NCBI GenBank assembly: GCA_964057225.1
Contig: OZ059896.1
Location: forward strand, 11,888,501-11,952,500
Direction: 5' to 3'
Length of the DNA: 64,000 bases
Origin: Auanema rhodensis
Lineage: Eukaryota; Nematoda; Chromadorea; Rhabditida; Rhabditidae
Of this stretch, positions 1 through 13,197 are shown piece after piece. A program made the position numbers and the translations under genes. The notes under the pieces are model-generated. The model had not been told where the DNA came from. It searched no databases and saw only the letters and a list, made by a program, of their open reading frames with translations. Position 1 is the first letter of the stretch. Every line of letters begins with the position of its first letter.

Positions 1-3000
1 TATGGATTTGTGGTAGAAATATAAAATTGTTCAAAATATGGGATTAAATAAACTAGATGGAGTGAAATGCTTTAGAAAATACAAAATATTTAAATGTTTC
101 AGTTTTTGAGCATCACAATATTGAAATTTAAATGTTTTTCAATGATTAAAAAATTAAAAATGAAATTATGAAATAGTGGTAATATATAAAATTGTTTAAA
201 ATATGGGATTAAATAAAATAGATGTAGTGAAATGGTTTAGAAAATACAAAATATTTAAATGTTTCAGTTTTTGAGCATCACAATATTGAAATTTAAAAAT
301 TTTTTAATGATTAAAAATTTAAAAAATGAAATTATAAAATAGTGGTAGAATCATAAAATTGTTTAAAATATGGGATTAAATAAAATAGATGGAGTGAAAT
401 GGTTTAGAAAATACAAAATATTCAACTGTTTCAGTTTTTGAGCATCACAATATTGAAAATTAAATGTTTTTTAATGATTAAAAATTCAAAAATGAAATTA
501 TGAAATTGTGGTAGAACTATAAAATTGTTTAAAATATGGGATTAAATAAACTAGATGGAGTGAAATGCTTTAGAAAATACAAATATTTAAATGTTTCAGT
601 TTTTGAGCATCACAATATTGAAATTTAAATGTTTTTCAATGATTAAAAATTTAAAAATGAAATTATAAAATTGTGGTAGAAATATAAAATTGTATAAAAT
701 ATGAGATTAAATAAATTAGATGGAGTGAAATGGTTTAGAAAATACAAAATATTTAAATGTTTCAGTTTTTGAGCATCACAATATTGAAATTTAAATGTTT
801 TTTAATGATTAAAAATTTAAAAAATGAAATTATAAAATAGTGGTAGAATCATAAAATTGTTTAAAATATGGGACTAAATAAAATAGATGGAGTGAAATGG
901 TTTAGAAAATACAAAATATTCAACTGTTTCAGTTTTTGAGCATCACAATATTGGAAATTAAATGTTTTTTAATGATTAAAAATTCAAAAATGAAATTATG
1001 AAATTGTGGTAGAACTATAAAATTGTTTAAAATATGGGATTAAATAAACTAGATGGAGTGAAATGCTTTAGAAAATACAAATATTTAAATGTTTCAGTTT
1101 TTGAGCATCACAATATTGAAATTTAAATGTTTTTTAATGATTAAAAATTTAAAAAATAAAATTATGAAATAGTGGTGAAAATATAAAATTGTTAAAATAT
1201 GGGATTAAATAAAATAGATGGAGTGAAATGGTTTAGAAAATACAAAATATTTAAATGTTTCAGTTTTTGATCATCACAATATTGAAATTTAAATGTTTTT
1301 TAATGATTAAAAATTTAAAAAATGAAATTATGGATTTGTGGTAGAAATATAAAATTGTTTAAAATATGGGATTAAATAAACTAGATGGAGTGAAATGCTT
1401 TAGAAAATACAAAATATTTAAATGTTTCAGTTTTTGAGCATCACAATATTGAAATTTAAAAATTTTTTAATGATTAACAATTTAAAAAATGAAATTATAA
1501 AATAGTGGTAGAATCATAAAATTGTTTAAAATATGGGATTAAATAAACTAGATGGAGTGAAATGCTTTAGAAAATACAAATATTTAAATGTTTCAGTTTT
1601 TCATCATCACAATATTGAAATTTAAATGTTTTTTAATGATTAAAAATTTAAAAAATGAAATTATGGATTTGTGGTAGAAATATAAAATTGTTCAAAATAT
1701 GGGATTAAATAAACTAGATGGAGTGAAATGCTTTAGAAAATACAAAATATTTAAATGTTTCAGTTTTTGAGCATCACAATATTGAAATTTAAATGTTTTT
1801 CAATGATTAAAAATTTAAAAATGAAATTATGAAATAGTGGTAATATATAAAATTGTTTAAAATATGGGATTAAATAAAATAGATGTAGTGAAATGGTTTA
1901 GAAAATACAAAATATTTAAATGTTTCAGTTTTTGAGCATCACAATATTGAAATTTAAAAATTTTTTAATGATTAAAAATTTAAAAAATGAAATTATAAAA
2001 TAGTGGTAGAATCATAAAATTGTTTAAAATATGGGATTAAATAAACTAGATGGAGTGAAATGGTTTAGAAAATACAAAATATTTAAATGTTTCAGTTTTT
2101 CATCATCACAATATTGAAATTTAAATGTTTTTTAATGATTAAAAATTTAAAAAATGAAATTATGGATTTGTGGTAGAAATATAAAATTGTTGAAAATATG
2201 GGATTAAATAAACTAGATGGAGTGAAATGCTTTAGAAAATACAAAATATTTAAATGTTTCAGTTTTTGAGCATCACAATATTGAAATTTAAATGTTTTTC
2301 AATGATTAAAAATTTAAAAATGAAATTATGAAATAGTGGTAATATATAAAATTGTTTAAAATATGGGATTAAATAAAATAGATGTAGTGAAATGGTTTAG
2401 AAAATACAAAATATTTAAATGTTTCAGTTTTTGAGCATCACAATAATGAAATTTAAAAATTTTTTAATGATTAAAAATTTAAAAAATGAAATTATAAAAT
2501 AGTGGTAGAATCATAAAATTGTTTAAAATATGGGATTAAATAAACTAGATGGAGTGAAATGGTTTAGAAAATACAAAATATTTAAATGTTTCAGTTTTTG
2601 ATCATCACAATATTGAAATTTAAATGTTTTTCAATGATTAAAAATTTAAAAATGAAATTATGAAATAGTGGTAATATATAAAATTGTTTGAAATATGGGA
2701 TTAAATAAAATAGATGTAGTGAAATGGTTTAGAAAATACAAAATATTTAAATGTTTCAGTTTCTGAGCATCACAATATTGAAATTTAAATGTTTTTCAAT
2801 GATTAAAAATTTAAAAATGAAATTATGAAATAGTGGTAATATATAAAATAGTTTAAAATATGGGATTAAATAAAATAGATGTAGTGAAATGGTTTAGAAA
2901 ATACAAAATATTTAAATGTTTCAGTTTCTGAGCATCACAATATTGAAATTTAAATGTTTTTTAATGATTAAAAATTTAAAAAATGAGATTATGAAATAGT

Positions 3001-3030
3001 GGTAATATATAAAATTGTTTAAAATATATA
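1..3030 (+). repeat. AT-rich ~166-bp satellite array, first orientation
   Basis: Head-to-tail monomers of 165-167 bp. Successive landmarks (the GGGATTAAATAAA block) fall at 40, 205, 372, 538 and 703. Well conserved blocks include AAATGTTTCAGTTTTTGAG, CATCACAATATTGAAAT and GGAGTGAAATG. About 18 monomers are present. Variant monomers (for example those with GATGTAGTG at about 221 and 1882) recur at multiples of the monomer, the 1661-bp spacing being ten monomers, so there is some higher-order structure. There is no coding potential. The same family is found diverged inside introns at 46081-46770 and in sister units. Confidence 0.97.
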
Positions 3031-6000
3031 ATTTAAATAAATTATATAAATTCAATATTGTGATGATCAAAAACTGAAACATTTAAATATTTTGTATTTT
3101 CTAAACCATTTCACTCCATCTATTTTATTTAATCCCATATTTTAAACAATTTTATATATTACCACTATTTCATAATCTCATTTTTTAAATTTTTAATCAT
3201 TAAAAAACATTTAAATTTTAATATTGTGATGCTCAAAAACTGAAACATTTAAATATTTTGTATTTTCTAAACCATTTCACTACATCTATTTTATTTAATC
3301 CCATATTTTAAACAATTTTATATATTACCACTATTTCATAATTTCATTTTTAAATTTTTAATCATTGAAAAACATTTAAATTTCAATATTGTGATGCTCA
3401 AAAACTGAAACATTTAAATATTTTGTATTTTCTAAAGCATTTCACTCCATCTAGTTTATTTAATCCCATATTTTAAACAATTTTATATTTCTACCACAAA
3501 TCCATAATTTCATTTTTTAAATTTTTAATCATTAAAAAACATTTAAATTTCAATATTGTGATGCTCAAAAACTGAAACATTTAAATATTTGATTTTTCTA
3601 AAGCATTTCACTCCATCTAGTTATTTAATCCCATATTTTAAACAATTTTATATTTCTACCAGTATTTCATAATTTCATTTTTTAAATTTTTAATCATTAA
3701 AAAACATTTAAATTTCAATATTGTGATGCTCAAAAACTGAAACATTTAAATATTTTGTATTTTCTGAACCATTTCACTCCATCTCTTTTATTTAATCCCA
3801 TATTTTAAACAATTTTATATTTCTACCGCTATTTCATAATTTCATTTTTTAAATTTTTAATCATTAAAAAACATTTAAATTTCAATATTGTGATGCTCAA
3901 AAACTGAAACATTTAAATATTTTGTATTTTCTAAACCATTTCACTCCATCTATTTTATTTAATCTCATATTTTATACAATTTCATATTTCTACCACAATT
4001 TCATAATTTCATTTTTTAAATTTTTAATCATTAAAAAACATTTAAATTTCAATATTGTGATGCTCAAAAACTGAAACATTTAAATATTTTGTATTTTCTA
4101 AACCATTTCACTACATCTATTTTATTTAATCCCATATTTTAAACAATTTTATATATTACCACTATTTCATAATTTCATTTTTAAATTTTTAATCATTGAA
4201 AAACATTTAAATTTCAATATTGTGATGCTCAAAAACTGAAACATTTAAATATTTTGTATTTTCTAAAGCATTTCACTCCATCTAGTTTATTTAATCCCAT
4301 ATTTTAAACAATTTTATATTTCTACCACAAATCCATAATTTCATTTTTTAAATTTTTAATCATTAAAAAACATTTAAATTTCAATATTGTGATGCTCAAA
4401 AACTGAAACATTTAAATATTTGATTTTTCTAAAGCATTTCACTCCATCTAGTTATTTAATCCCATATTTTAAACAATTTTATATTTCTACCAGTATTTCA
4501 TAATTTCATTTTTTAAATTTTTAATCATTAAAAAACATTTAAATTTCAATATTGTGATGCTCAAAAACTGAAACATTTAAATATTTTGTATTTTCTGAAC
4601 CATTTCACTCCATCTCTTTTATTTAATCCCATATTTTAAACAATTTTATATTTCTACCGCTATTTCATAATTTCATTTTTTAAATTTTTAATCATTAAAA
4701 AACATTTAAATTTCAATATTGTGATGCTCAAAAACTGAAACATTTAAATATTTTGTATTTTCTAAACCATTTCACTCCATCTATTTTATTTAATCTCATA
4801 TTTTATACAATTTCATATTTCTACCACAATTTCATAATTTCATTTTTTAAATTTTTAATCATTGAAAAACATTTAAATTTCAATATTGTGATGCTCAAAA
4901 ACTGAAACATTTAAATATTTTGTATTTTCTAAACCATTTCACTACATCTATTTTATTTAATCCCATATTTTAAACAATTTTATATATTACCACTATTTCA
5001 TAATTTCATTTTTAAATTTTTAATCATTGAAAAACATTTAAATTTCAATATTGTGATGCTCAAAAACTGAAACATTTAAATATTTTGTATTTTCTAAAGC
5101 ATTTCACTCCATCTAGTTTATTTAATCCCATATTTTAAACAATTTTATATTTCTACCACAAATCCATAATTTCATTTTTTAAATTTTTAATCATTAAAAA
5201 ACATTTATATTTCAATATTGTGATGATCAAAAACTGAAACATTTAAATATTTTGTATTTTCTAAACCATTTCACTCCATCTATTTTATTTAATCCCATAT
5301 TTTAAACAATTTTATATATTACCACTATTTCATAATTTCATTTTTAAATTTTAATCATTGAAAAACATTTAAATTTCAATATTGTGATGCTCAAAAACTG
5401 AAACATTTAAATATTTTGTATTTTCTAAAGCATTTCACTCCATCTAGTTTATTTAATCCCATATTTTGAACAATTTTATATTTCTACCACAAATCCATAA
5501 TTTCATTTTTTAAATTTTTAATCATTAAAAAACATTTAAATTTCAATATTGTGATGATGAAAAACTGAAACATTTAAATATTTGTATTTTCTAAAGCATT
5601 TCACTCCATCTAGTTTATTTAATCCCATATTTTAAACAATTTTATGATTCTACCACTATTTTATAATTTCATTTTTTAAATTTTTAATCATTAAAAAACA
5701 TTTAAATTTCAATATTGTGATGAGCAAAAACTGAAACATTTAAATATTTTGTATTTTCTAAACCATTTCACTCCATCTATTTTATTTAATCCCATATTTT
5801 AACAATTTTATATTTTCACCACTATTTCATAATTTTATTCTTTAAATTTTTAATCATTAAAAAACATTTAAATTTCAATATTGTGATGCTCAAAAACTGA
5901 AACATTTAAATATTTGTATTTTCTAAAGCATTTCACTCCATCTAGTTTATTTAATCCCATATTTTAAACAATTTTATAGTTCTACCACAATTTCATAATT

Positions 6001-7314
6001 TCATTTTTGAATTTTTAATCATTAAAAAACATTTAATTTTCAATATTGTGATGCTCAAAAACTGAAACAGTTGAATATTTTGTATTTTCTAAACCATTTC
6101 ACTCCATCTATTTTATTTAATCCCATATTTTAAACAATTTTATGATTCTACCACTATTTTATAATTTCATTTTTTAAATTTTTAATCATTAAAAAACATT
6201 TAAATTTCAATATTGTGATGCTCAAAAACTGAAACATTTAAATATTTTGTATTTTCTAAACCATTTCACTCCATCTAATTTATTTAATCTCATATTTTAT
6301 ACAATTTTATATTTCTACCACAATTTTATAATTTCATTTTTAAATTTTTAATCATTGAAAAACATTTAAATTTCAATATTGTGATGCTCAAAAACTGAAA
6401 CATTTAAATATTTTGTATTTTCTAAAGCATTTCACTCCATCTAGTTTATTTAATCCCATATTTTAAACAGTTTTATATTTCTACCACAATTTTATAATTT
6501 CATTTTTAAATTTTTAATCATTGAAAAACATTTAAATTTCAATATTGTGATGATCAAAAACTGAAACATTTAAATATTTTGTATTTTCTAAACCATTTCA
6601 CTCCATCTATTTTATTTAATCCCATATTTTAAACAATTTTATATATTACCACTATTTCATAATCTCATTTTTTAAATTTTTAATCATTAAAAAACATTTA
6701 AATTTCAATATTGTGATGCTCAAAAACTGAAACATTTAAATATTTGTATTTTCTAAAGCATTTCACTCCATCTAGTTTATTTAATCCCATATTTTAAACA
6801 ATTTTATATTTCTACCACAATTTCATAATTTCATTTTTTAAATTTTTAATCATTAAAAAACATTTAAATTTCAATATTGTGATGCTCAAAAACTGAAACA
6901 TTTAAATATTCTGTAATTTCTAAACCATTTCACTCCATCTCTTTTATTTAATTCCATATTTTAAACAATTTTATATTTCTACCACAATTTCATAATTATA
7001 TTTTTTGAATTTTTAATCATTAAAAACATTTAAATTTCAATATTGTGATGCTCAAAAACTGAAACATTTAAATATTCTGTAATTTCTGAACCATTTCACT
7101 CCATCTCTTTTATTTAATTCCATATTTTAAACAATTTTATATTTCTACCACAATTTCATAATCTCATTTTTTAAATTTTTAATCATTAAAAAACATTTAA
7201 ATTTCAATATTGTGATGCTCAAAAACTGAAACATTTAAATATTCTGTAATTTCTGAACCATTTCACTCCATCTCTTTTATTTAATTCCATATTTTAAACA
7301 ATTTTATATTTTTA
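3031..7314 (-). repeat. Same satellite in inverted orientation
   Basis: The monomers continue as the reverse complement after a head-to-head switch at about 3030-3055, where two AT-rich half-monomers meet. A higher-order unit of 831 bp (five monomers) is visible: a diagnostic CTACATC variant falls at 3280, 4111 and 4942, and a TTTGATTTTTC variant at about 3591 and 4422. About 26 monomers lie before the BEL-1a insertion. Nothing else is in this stretch. Confidence 0.96.
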
Positions 7315-7319
7315 CCGCT

Positions 7320-7852
7320 TGTCGTTTTGTCCTCTAGTTGGAGAGCGAATAACGGGCATTTGTGGTTCAGTAGTAGTGGAATATTAGTCCAAGTAATAGG
7401 CAATAGACGCGAGTACAAGAGAAGAGTTTATTATCGGCAATACGAATACAATACGAGTAAAATAGAAATAAATTGACGGGAAGATGATAGCGGTGGCAGA
7501 ATGATATTGAGACATGATTTAGAAGAATTATTGCGGGTTTATATACTAGGTCCCCGGAAGTGATAGATAATGTATTAATTGTAGAAGGCGAGAGGAGGGG
7601 TCTAAATCCTACGTGATTCATCCCCCTTGCAAGTGGGCGACGGCTATCGCGCCTAAGATCTTGCCTAATGGATCAGATGGCAAAGGGCGATAGGTGATTC
7701 ATCGGCAAATCGGCCGTTGGTGACAACTTACAGGATTATCGATTAGATAGTTGAGGATAATGGATAGTATAAAGAGAGGACAATAAAGAAGTACAATTGA
7801 ACTTAAACTAAGGAGGAACACTATTATCACGGGATGAGAGTGCTTCAGCACA
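7320..7852 (-). repeat. BEL-1a 3' LTR
   Basis: 533 bp, TG...CA (as written TGTCG...GCACA), equal in length to the partner LTR at 13158-13690. The element reads on the minus strand, so this is the 3' LTR. An 84-codon open frame inside it recurs in all four LTRs but is not a recognisable gene. Confidence 0.95.
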
Positions 7853-7876
7853 CTCCGGCCGTCGAGAAGAGAACAT

Positions 7877-9241
7877 CTATATGGTGATGATCGCCGCCTG
7901 AGTCTTGTTCCTCTTAGTGGGTAGAATTTCTTGTTCCATTTCTTTTCTAGTCTTGATCCTACCGGTAGTCTGCGTTTCCTTAGACACTCTAGGCTTGGCT
8001 TGGATCCCTTTCGCTAGTAGTTCCTTGATCTCTTTCAGTTCTTTCTTTAGCCAGTCGATTTTCTTTTGTTGGTCGAGCTGTTCGATTAGCACTGAGGTCA
8101 TCCTTTTGTTCTCCGATCTCATCTGTTTTAGTTCTTCCAATATTTCTTTGAGCTCCGGCTGCGCTTCTACGACGATGATGTTTCCCTTGGGTTGAGGACA
8201 TCCTGGCGCTTCTCCGTCCTTTTTGATGGTAGAGGAGTTGTACGGCATTTTGTCTCCGTTTATCGCTGGGATGTGTTCCCTTTGGATACTCTTCATCAAC
8301 TCGTTTAGTCTTCTCTCGTTTCCAAAAGGTTTGAGCTTGTCTTGCTCATTTTGGAACACGTGGTGTGTTCTTGCGGTGCTAAGGAAATCTTTGAGTCTTA
8401 TGAAGTTTTTTAAGGCAGTGGCGGCGCTGTTGATGAGATTGGATTTGTCAGAGAGTTCACTTGCCTCAGTTTTGTAAAAATCCCTGAGTGATTGGTCCAT
8501 GTGCTGTGTGAGTTCCTTCAAGCATTCAATCCGTTTCTCTCTTGTGAGCTTCAGAAACGAGTCGCATCTTTCTTGTGATCTTTGCAAGACCAGGTTGATT
8601 TCGCAGGCTCTAGTGCTGGCGAGTGACATAGTGAATAGAATGAATACTACTAGGATGTGAGTTTTCCTTGACTTTAGGAGAAGGAGCTGGCGCCAAAAAA
8701 TGATAAAGACGCGGAGGGGAATGAGAAAGATGTAACATGTTGCGGCAGCCATGTAGTGGGCGGTGCCTAGTGCCAGTCTGGTAGCGTATGTTGTAATGAT
8801 GTAATAGGAAAAGGTAAAAGCGATTATGGCAATGAGTAGACAGGTTGCTAATGCTTTGTACCATTCCTGATAGATGTTGTAAAAGTGAGTAATGTCGGGC
8901 CAAGAAAAGGTGAAGGCTGTTTCTTGGAGAGACGAGTGATTCCCGAGTATGTAATGAGAGCGTAGGTCTTGAAGTGTGTTGACGTAGTACAGCATTCCTG
9001 AGAGGAGGAATGTGTTTTCTTGTGTTCCGCAGGTGTATGCGCATGTGATCCTAGGTGAGGCTGAGGTGATAGGCAGCTGGATGGAGTTGGTTGTTCCTTG
9101 TGGACTGCATTGTGTCATGAATGCGGATTCACCACATTGTATAGCTCCAGAGTTGGTTGAGGTGAAGTACATGTGATACTTGCTTGGGCTCCTCGGTTGC
9201 AGTTGTAACATCCGGTTAATGGTGAATCCTGAATGTTGCAA
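7877..9241 (-). pseudogene. BEL-1a envelope C-terminal part: membrane region plus long coiled-coil domain
   Basis: About 454 codons. The start shown is only an internal Met; the frame is the C-terminal part of the envelope polyprotein. In order: the end of the Cys-rich ectodomain, a hydrophobic block with two to three membrane segments (around WYKALATCLLIAIIAFTFSY), then a second hydrophobic signal-like stretch ending near a Cys. About 250 residues rich in Lys, Glu and Leu with heptad-like repeats follow, predicted to be coiled coil. The stop is 24 nt before the 3' LTR. The frame is open here, whereas the BEL-1b copy has lost about 100 bp just upstream. The coiled-coil tail has no counterpart that I recognise in phlebovirus-type glycoproteins. 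Confidence 0.7.
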
Positions 9242-10907
9242 TGTGTGGAGTCTTGAGATGAGGAAGTGTGGAATTCCCCGTCGATTTTGATGTGGATTAC
9301 AGTTAACATGTTGCTGTTAATGTTGATCCGTAAGTTTCTTTCCTCGTTCATGATCATGTAAGAGGGTGTTAGCATTGGAATAGCTGATTGTACGTTGGTA
9401 AAGGCTGAGGTGATGGATGTTTCGTGGCACTGGCAGTTGACCTGGTCTTCTGCCGGTGTGCAAACGCAGGTGGGTGTGGCGTTACAGTTCATGTTTATAG
9501 CGTCTCTTCTGCTCGGGCATGAGAGCATGGGTTGTTGATTCCATATAGCTGTTCTTGCAAGGTTGCGGATGAATTTGTATTGCATCGCAGGTATGACTGG
9601 CGGTGAGAGACTTGTAATAGTTAGCGTGAATGGATATATGTGCTTCGGAACGTCAGAGTATAGAGTGACGTTTTTGGAGATGGTGGTTGATCCGTTTCGG
9701 TATGTTAGGCTGAGGTCCGTTGTAGGTGTCCAAGAGTTGCAGTCGTATACTTCATATATCGAGGTATCAGTCGGCTTCTGGTAGGTCCTGTAGAAAAGAC
9801 ATCCTGATGAAGGGTAAAAACATCCGCATCCTATGCCACCACAGGATTCTGTGCAGTGTGTTGTTCCTGGGTACTGGTTAGCTATGTGAAGTTCGCTGAC
9901 AGTTGAGTTTGGGGTGATGTTGCTTCATTTTTCTTCTTGGCATGATCCAGTGTGTGGGCATCTTTTGCTGTCTTGTACGTGAGTCTTTGATTCTCTTGTG
10001 AAGTAAAGGGACCGAGTCTCACACTTGTAGTTGGTTTTGATCCACTGTATTCTCAAGAAAGAGATATTGTCTTGATTGTTTGATAATGTGAGGCAGGCTT
10101 CTTGAGTGTATGGACTGATGTTGAGATTATGCGTGGTTTGTATGTGGCATTTCTCTTGGATGCAAGTGGACTGTTCGGAGGATGTGATCGCGAGTTCTTG
10201 GCATGAGAAGGTGACTTGTATCAAACTCATCAGAGCTAGGAGTGGTATGGCTGATTTGTGCGGCCTCGGTTGACGTGTGTGTCGGATCGTCTTGATTATG
10301 GTCATTATGATGGTGGTGCATAATCGTATCCAAAGCCGGATTGGTTTTCCTATGACCCATGGTGTGTATAGAATGCCGTAGCATAAGGCTGTGAGCATGT
10401 ATGTAAGGAATGTGAGAAGTAGCATTGATGTCCATGGCCAGCAAGATGGATTGAAAAGTGTAGCAGTGCAGAAGGTGCATGTGACAGTGGAGCAGAAATG
10501 TACCGCTGGGTGATCATCATGTGATGAATTCTGGAATTGTGTTGGAAGGTCCAGCTTACGTCGTAGTTGGTTAGGATGTCCGCTGGGGGAAATATAAGGT
10601 TTCCATCGTGGCTGTTGTTATAGCATGTGTTGTGGATGCATACTTGTTGATTGTTTGTCGAGATTCCTTGAATTTGAACTCCTTGGTAGTTGCAAGATAT
10701 TGTTGGTGTGGCAGAGATGATGGGTAGAAGTATTGAGAATATTGATAGAAAGGTGAATAGGTTTGTTCTTTGTTCTCCGTACCATAATCTAGGTACGTTC
10801 CTTGGATTAGACTGCCTTATTGGTGGGACATCTTTCGAAGGATTAGTGTTTCGTAGTCTTTCAGGAATGTCGTCGTCTGAGAGTTCCAGCGGATGTAGAA
10901 GGTTCAC
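9115..10907 (-). pseudogene. BEL-1a envelope, phlebovirus-type Gn/Gc-like glycoprotein, broken
   Basis: The envelope follows integrase on the same strand. The first part (about 10907-10350) has a hydrophobic signal segment after the integrase tail and a Cys-containing ectodomain. A second frame (10425-9925) holds a membrane segment, a basic stretch, a second signal and the start of a Gc-like domain. It is cut at 9925 by a TGC-to-TGA change relative to BEL-1b. A further piece is 9585-9115, continuing towards the C-terminal ORF. In BEL-1b the homologous region has the CGGxGCGCF...GCLFYR pattern of phlebovirus G2-like fusion proteins. By family knowledge this would mediate membrane fusion. This copy is not functional as it stands. 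Confidence 0.75.
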
Positions 10908-12598
10908 TGGTCGTTTGAGTTCTCTGCCTGATTCTGAAAGAAGCGTGACTTCTCTGGTCTGTCCGTTCTTGTCTGGTGAGATATGTGTGATTTTTCAATC
11001 GGCCATTTGTACCGAGGTATCGGACTGTCGTTGATAAGTACGTATTGGTCGATTCTTGGCTGTTGATTGGAACCAGCTTTCTTCACCGAGATGTTGTTCT
11101 TGTGGTGTTCTCTTAACTCTTTGAGGTAGAGTTCGATCCATAACTCCCAGAATTTGTTTGTGCGTTGTCTGGAGGAATGGATGGCTTTTTCTGTGTCTGC
11201 TCTTGTTTGTAATTCAGGGTTGTCGAGGTATTCTTCGTCGTCATCGTCCGAGTGGAATGAAATGTTCAGGTCCAAGTCTTTGTGAATAAAGTCACATGGT
11301 CTGATTATTTCATCTGTTCCTGTGTCGGATCCGATGTATGTGAGTGGGCGAGTGTTGAGTGTTGCTTCACATTCAGCTAAGGTGATTGACAGTTCTTCGC
11401 TTGTTGGTATGTTCTTCATGGTTTTGTGAAGAGAGTCTTTTACTGATCGGATAAGGCGTTCGTAGAATCCTGCTTGCCAGGGGGCGTAAGGTGTTATGTT
11501 GTGCCATTTTATCTTATGGCTGTCACCTGTTTGTGTCGTGTTGGCGATGCTGAACAGTCTGTTCGCCACTTTCTGTCCTAGTTCGAATGTGGTGGCGTTA
11601 TCGCAAGTGATGCTTTCCGGATATCCTCTACGTGCCCATATCTTCCTTAGACAGTTAAGAAATGCTTTTGTGGTAAGGTCTTCTATAACTTCTAAGTGTA
11701 GTAGGCGTGTGACTGTGCAGGTATAGATGCAACCCCATACTTTGTGAGGTTTGTCCTTTACCGTCAGCGGTCCGAAGTAGTCGAGGCCTATGTGTTGGAA
11801 TGGTCGGCTTCGGTTGAGTCTTCTGCTGGGTATGTCGCCAGATGGGGGGTACGTGAATGGTCGGTTGTTCATTCGTTGGCACTCTACGCATCTTCGTATG
11901 ACTGAGATGGTTTGTGAGCGAAGTTGTGGTATCCAGAATTTCTGTCGAACTTCGGCCATGGTGTGTGACGTGCTTTTGTGAAATCGGTTGTGGACGTGTT
12001 CGATAATTAAGGTGGCTGTCCTTGTTTTGGGTAAGACGATGATAGGAAGTTTTGCACTCTCATCTAGTTCACTATTCTGCATTCGTCCGCGGCTGTGCCA
12101 AAGATGATCTTTCAACAGTGGTCTTAAGTCGTTTCGTTGTGCTGCTGTAAGACGTACGAGTAGGTTGTGTTGATGCAGATGGAGAAGGTTCAGTTCGGCT
12201 TCTTCGTAATGTGTCGGTAGTCGTTTCTCTAACAGCGAATAATTCTCTGCGATCCATTTTTCTTGTGCTTGGATCCATGTGTTGCAGTGTTCTAGCCAGG
12301 ATTCTTCGTATTCTTCAGATGTCCTAGCTGTATTCACTGTGATTTCTGGTTGAGGTAATGAGAAGAGGGGACCATTAATGGCTTTGTCAATTTGTGCTTT
12401 GGGATTCCACCAGAAATGATTTAGTAGCTCGTCTGTTGTGCAACCTCTTGTGGCAATGTCGGCTGGGTTGTCTTTGGTGTTGATGTAACCAAAGTATGTC
12501 TTGATATCCATATCTTCGATTTGGTCGATGTGGTCGTAGATTTCCTTGATTCTGTTTTGTACTAAGACTCCTGAGTGAGTGTGTGGAACAAGCACCAA
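10904..12598 (-). pseudogene. BEL-1a pol 3' part: end of RNase H, integrase and DUF5641-like tail
   Basis: 564 codons. The start is the deletion junction rather than a true start. At the N-terminal side is the NPADIATRGC motif that in BEL/Pao pol lies between RNase H and integrase. Next comes an HHCC zinc-binding domain (H-x4-H ... CVECQRMNN) and the integrase core with Asp in GLDYFGPL, Asp in TCDNATTF and Glu in GFYERLIRSVK. A DUF5641-like tail (YVLINDSPIPRYKWPI) follows. A one-base deletion near 10998, relative to BEL-1b, throws the last ~30 codons out of frame before the envelope. Integrase would join element cDNA to the chromosome. Confidence 0.88.
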
Positions 12599-13197
12599 AA
12601 GTTTTTCCAGCTTTTCACGTTGCCATCGAAGCGTGGGATATCGACAGGTTTGAGTGTTGGCCGTGATCGATATGTTTCCCAGCTTCGAGGTTGTGTGGCG
12701 TGTGTGAGTTCAGCAGTTCCAACGAGGTGGTGCTCAGAGGGCTGTGAACTGTCTGTGTGTGTTGGGTCAGGGCTGTTCTCAGTGTGGTTGAGACCCTTCA
12801 GGTAGTTGACTTGTTCTTGTATGTCGTTACTGTATGACAGAAGGGTTGAGATGTGTTTCCGCAGAGTTTCTTCGTTCTTCGTGATCCGACTTTGGTCCTC
12901 GGGGCGTAGGTCTGTTGGGATGTGTTTCATCTCGTCCATCAGTTTGTTGATGGCGAGGATGTCCCTATTGATGTTTGAAATCTCCCTTTCACGGGTGTCA
13001 ATCATGCTTTGGGTTTTGTTGGAGGTATTAGTAACTTGACGTACCGCATATGATTTCCTCCTTGCGTCGTTGTCCTTGAGCTTAGCGAGTAATAATGAGC
13101 AGCTGCTGTTCCATTGTTCGGCGCGAGTTTCTTCGTTGGACTCGGCTTGATGCACCATGTCGTTTTGTCCTCTAGTTGGAGAGCGAATAACGGGCAT
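12562..13197 (-). pseudogene. BEL-1a gag N-terminal fragment starting inside the LTR
   Basis: 211 codons, of which the first ~205 match BEL-1b gag almost exactly. Translation starts at the ATG at 13197, which is inside the 5' LTR, so about 13 codons come from LTR sequence and the primer-binding site is itself coding. The fragment is hydrophilic with a helical N-terminal half, then begins the gag domain DUF1759 (KPVDIPRFDGNVKSWKNFW). It ends abruptly at the internal deletion near 12575, losing the rest of gag, protease and reverse transcriptase. Confidence 0.88.

Noticed and set aside
1..7314. CRISPR-like or telomeric repeat array
   Set aside because: Monomers are ~166 bp, AT-rich and contiguous without spacers, in a eukaryotic retroelement-rich context; no short telomere motif.
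7367..7621. 84-codon ORF in the BEL-1 LTR, repeated in each LTR
   Set aside because: It lies across promoter and U5 sequence and has no family features; long open frames in a 533-bp LTR occur by chance.
7905..8195. Plus-strand ORFs opposite the envelope coiled-coil region
   Set aside because: Antisense shadows of the Lys/Glu-rich coding strand, giving Ser/Phe/Leu-rich frames.
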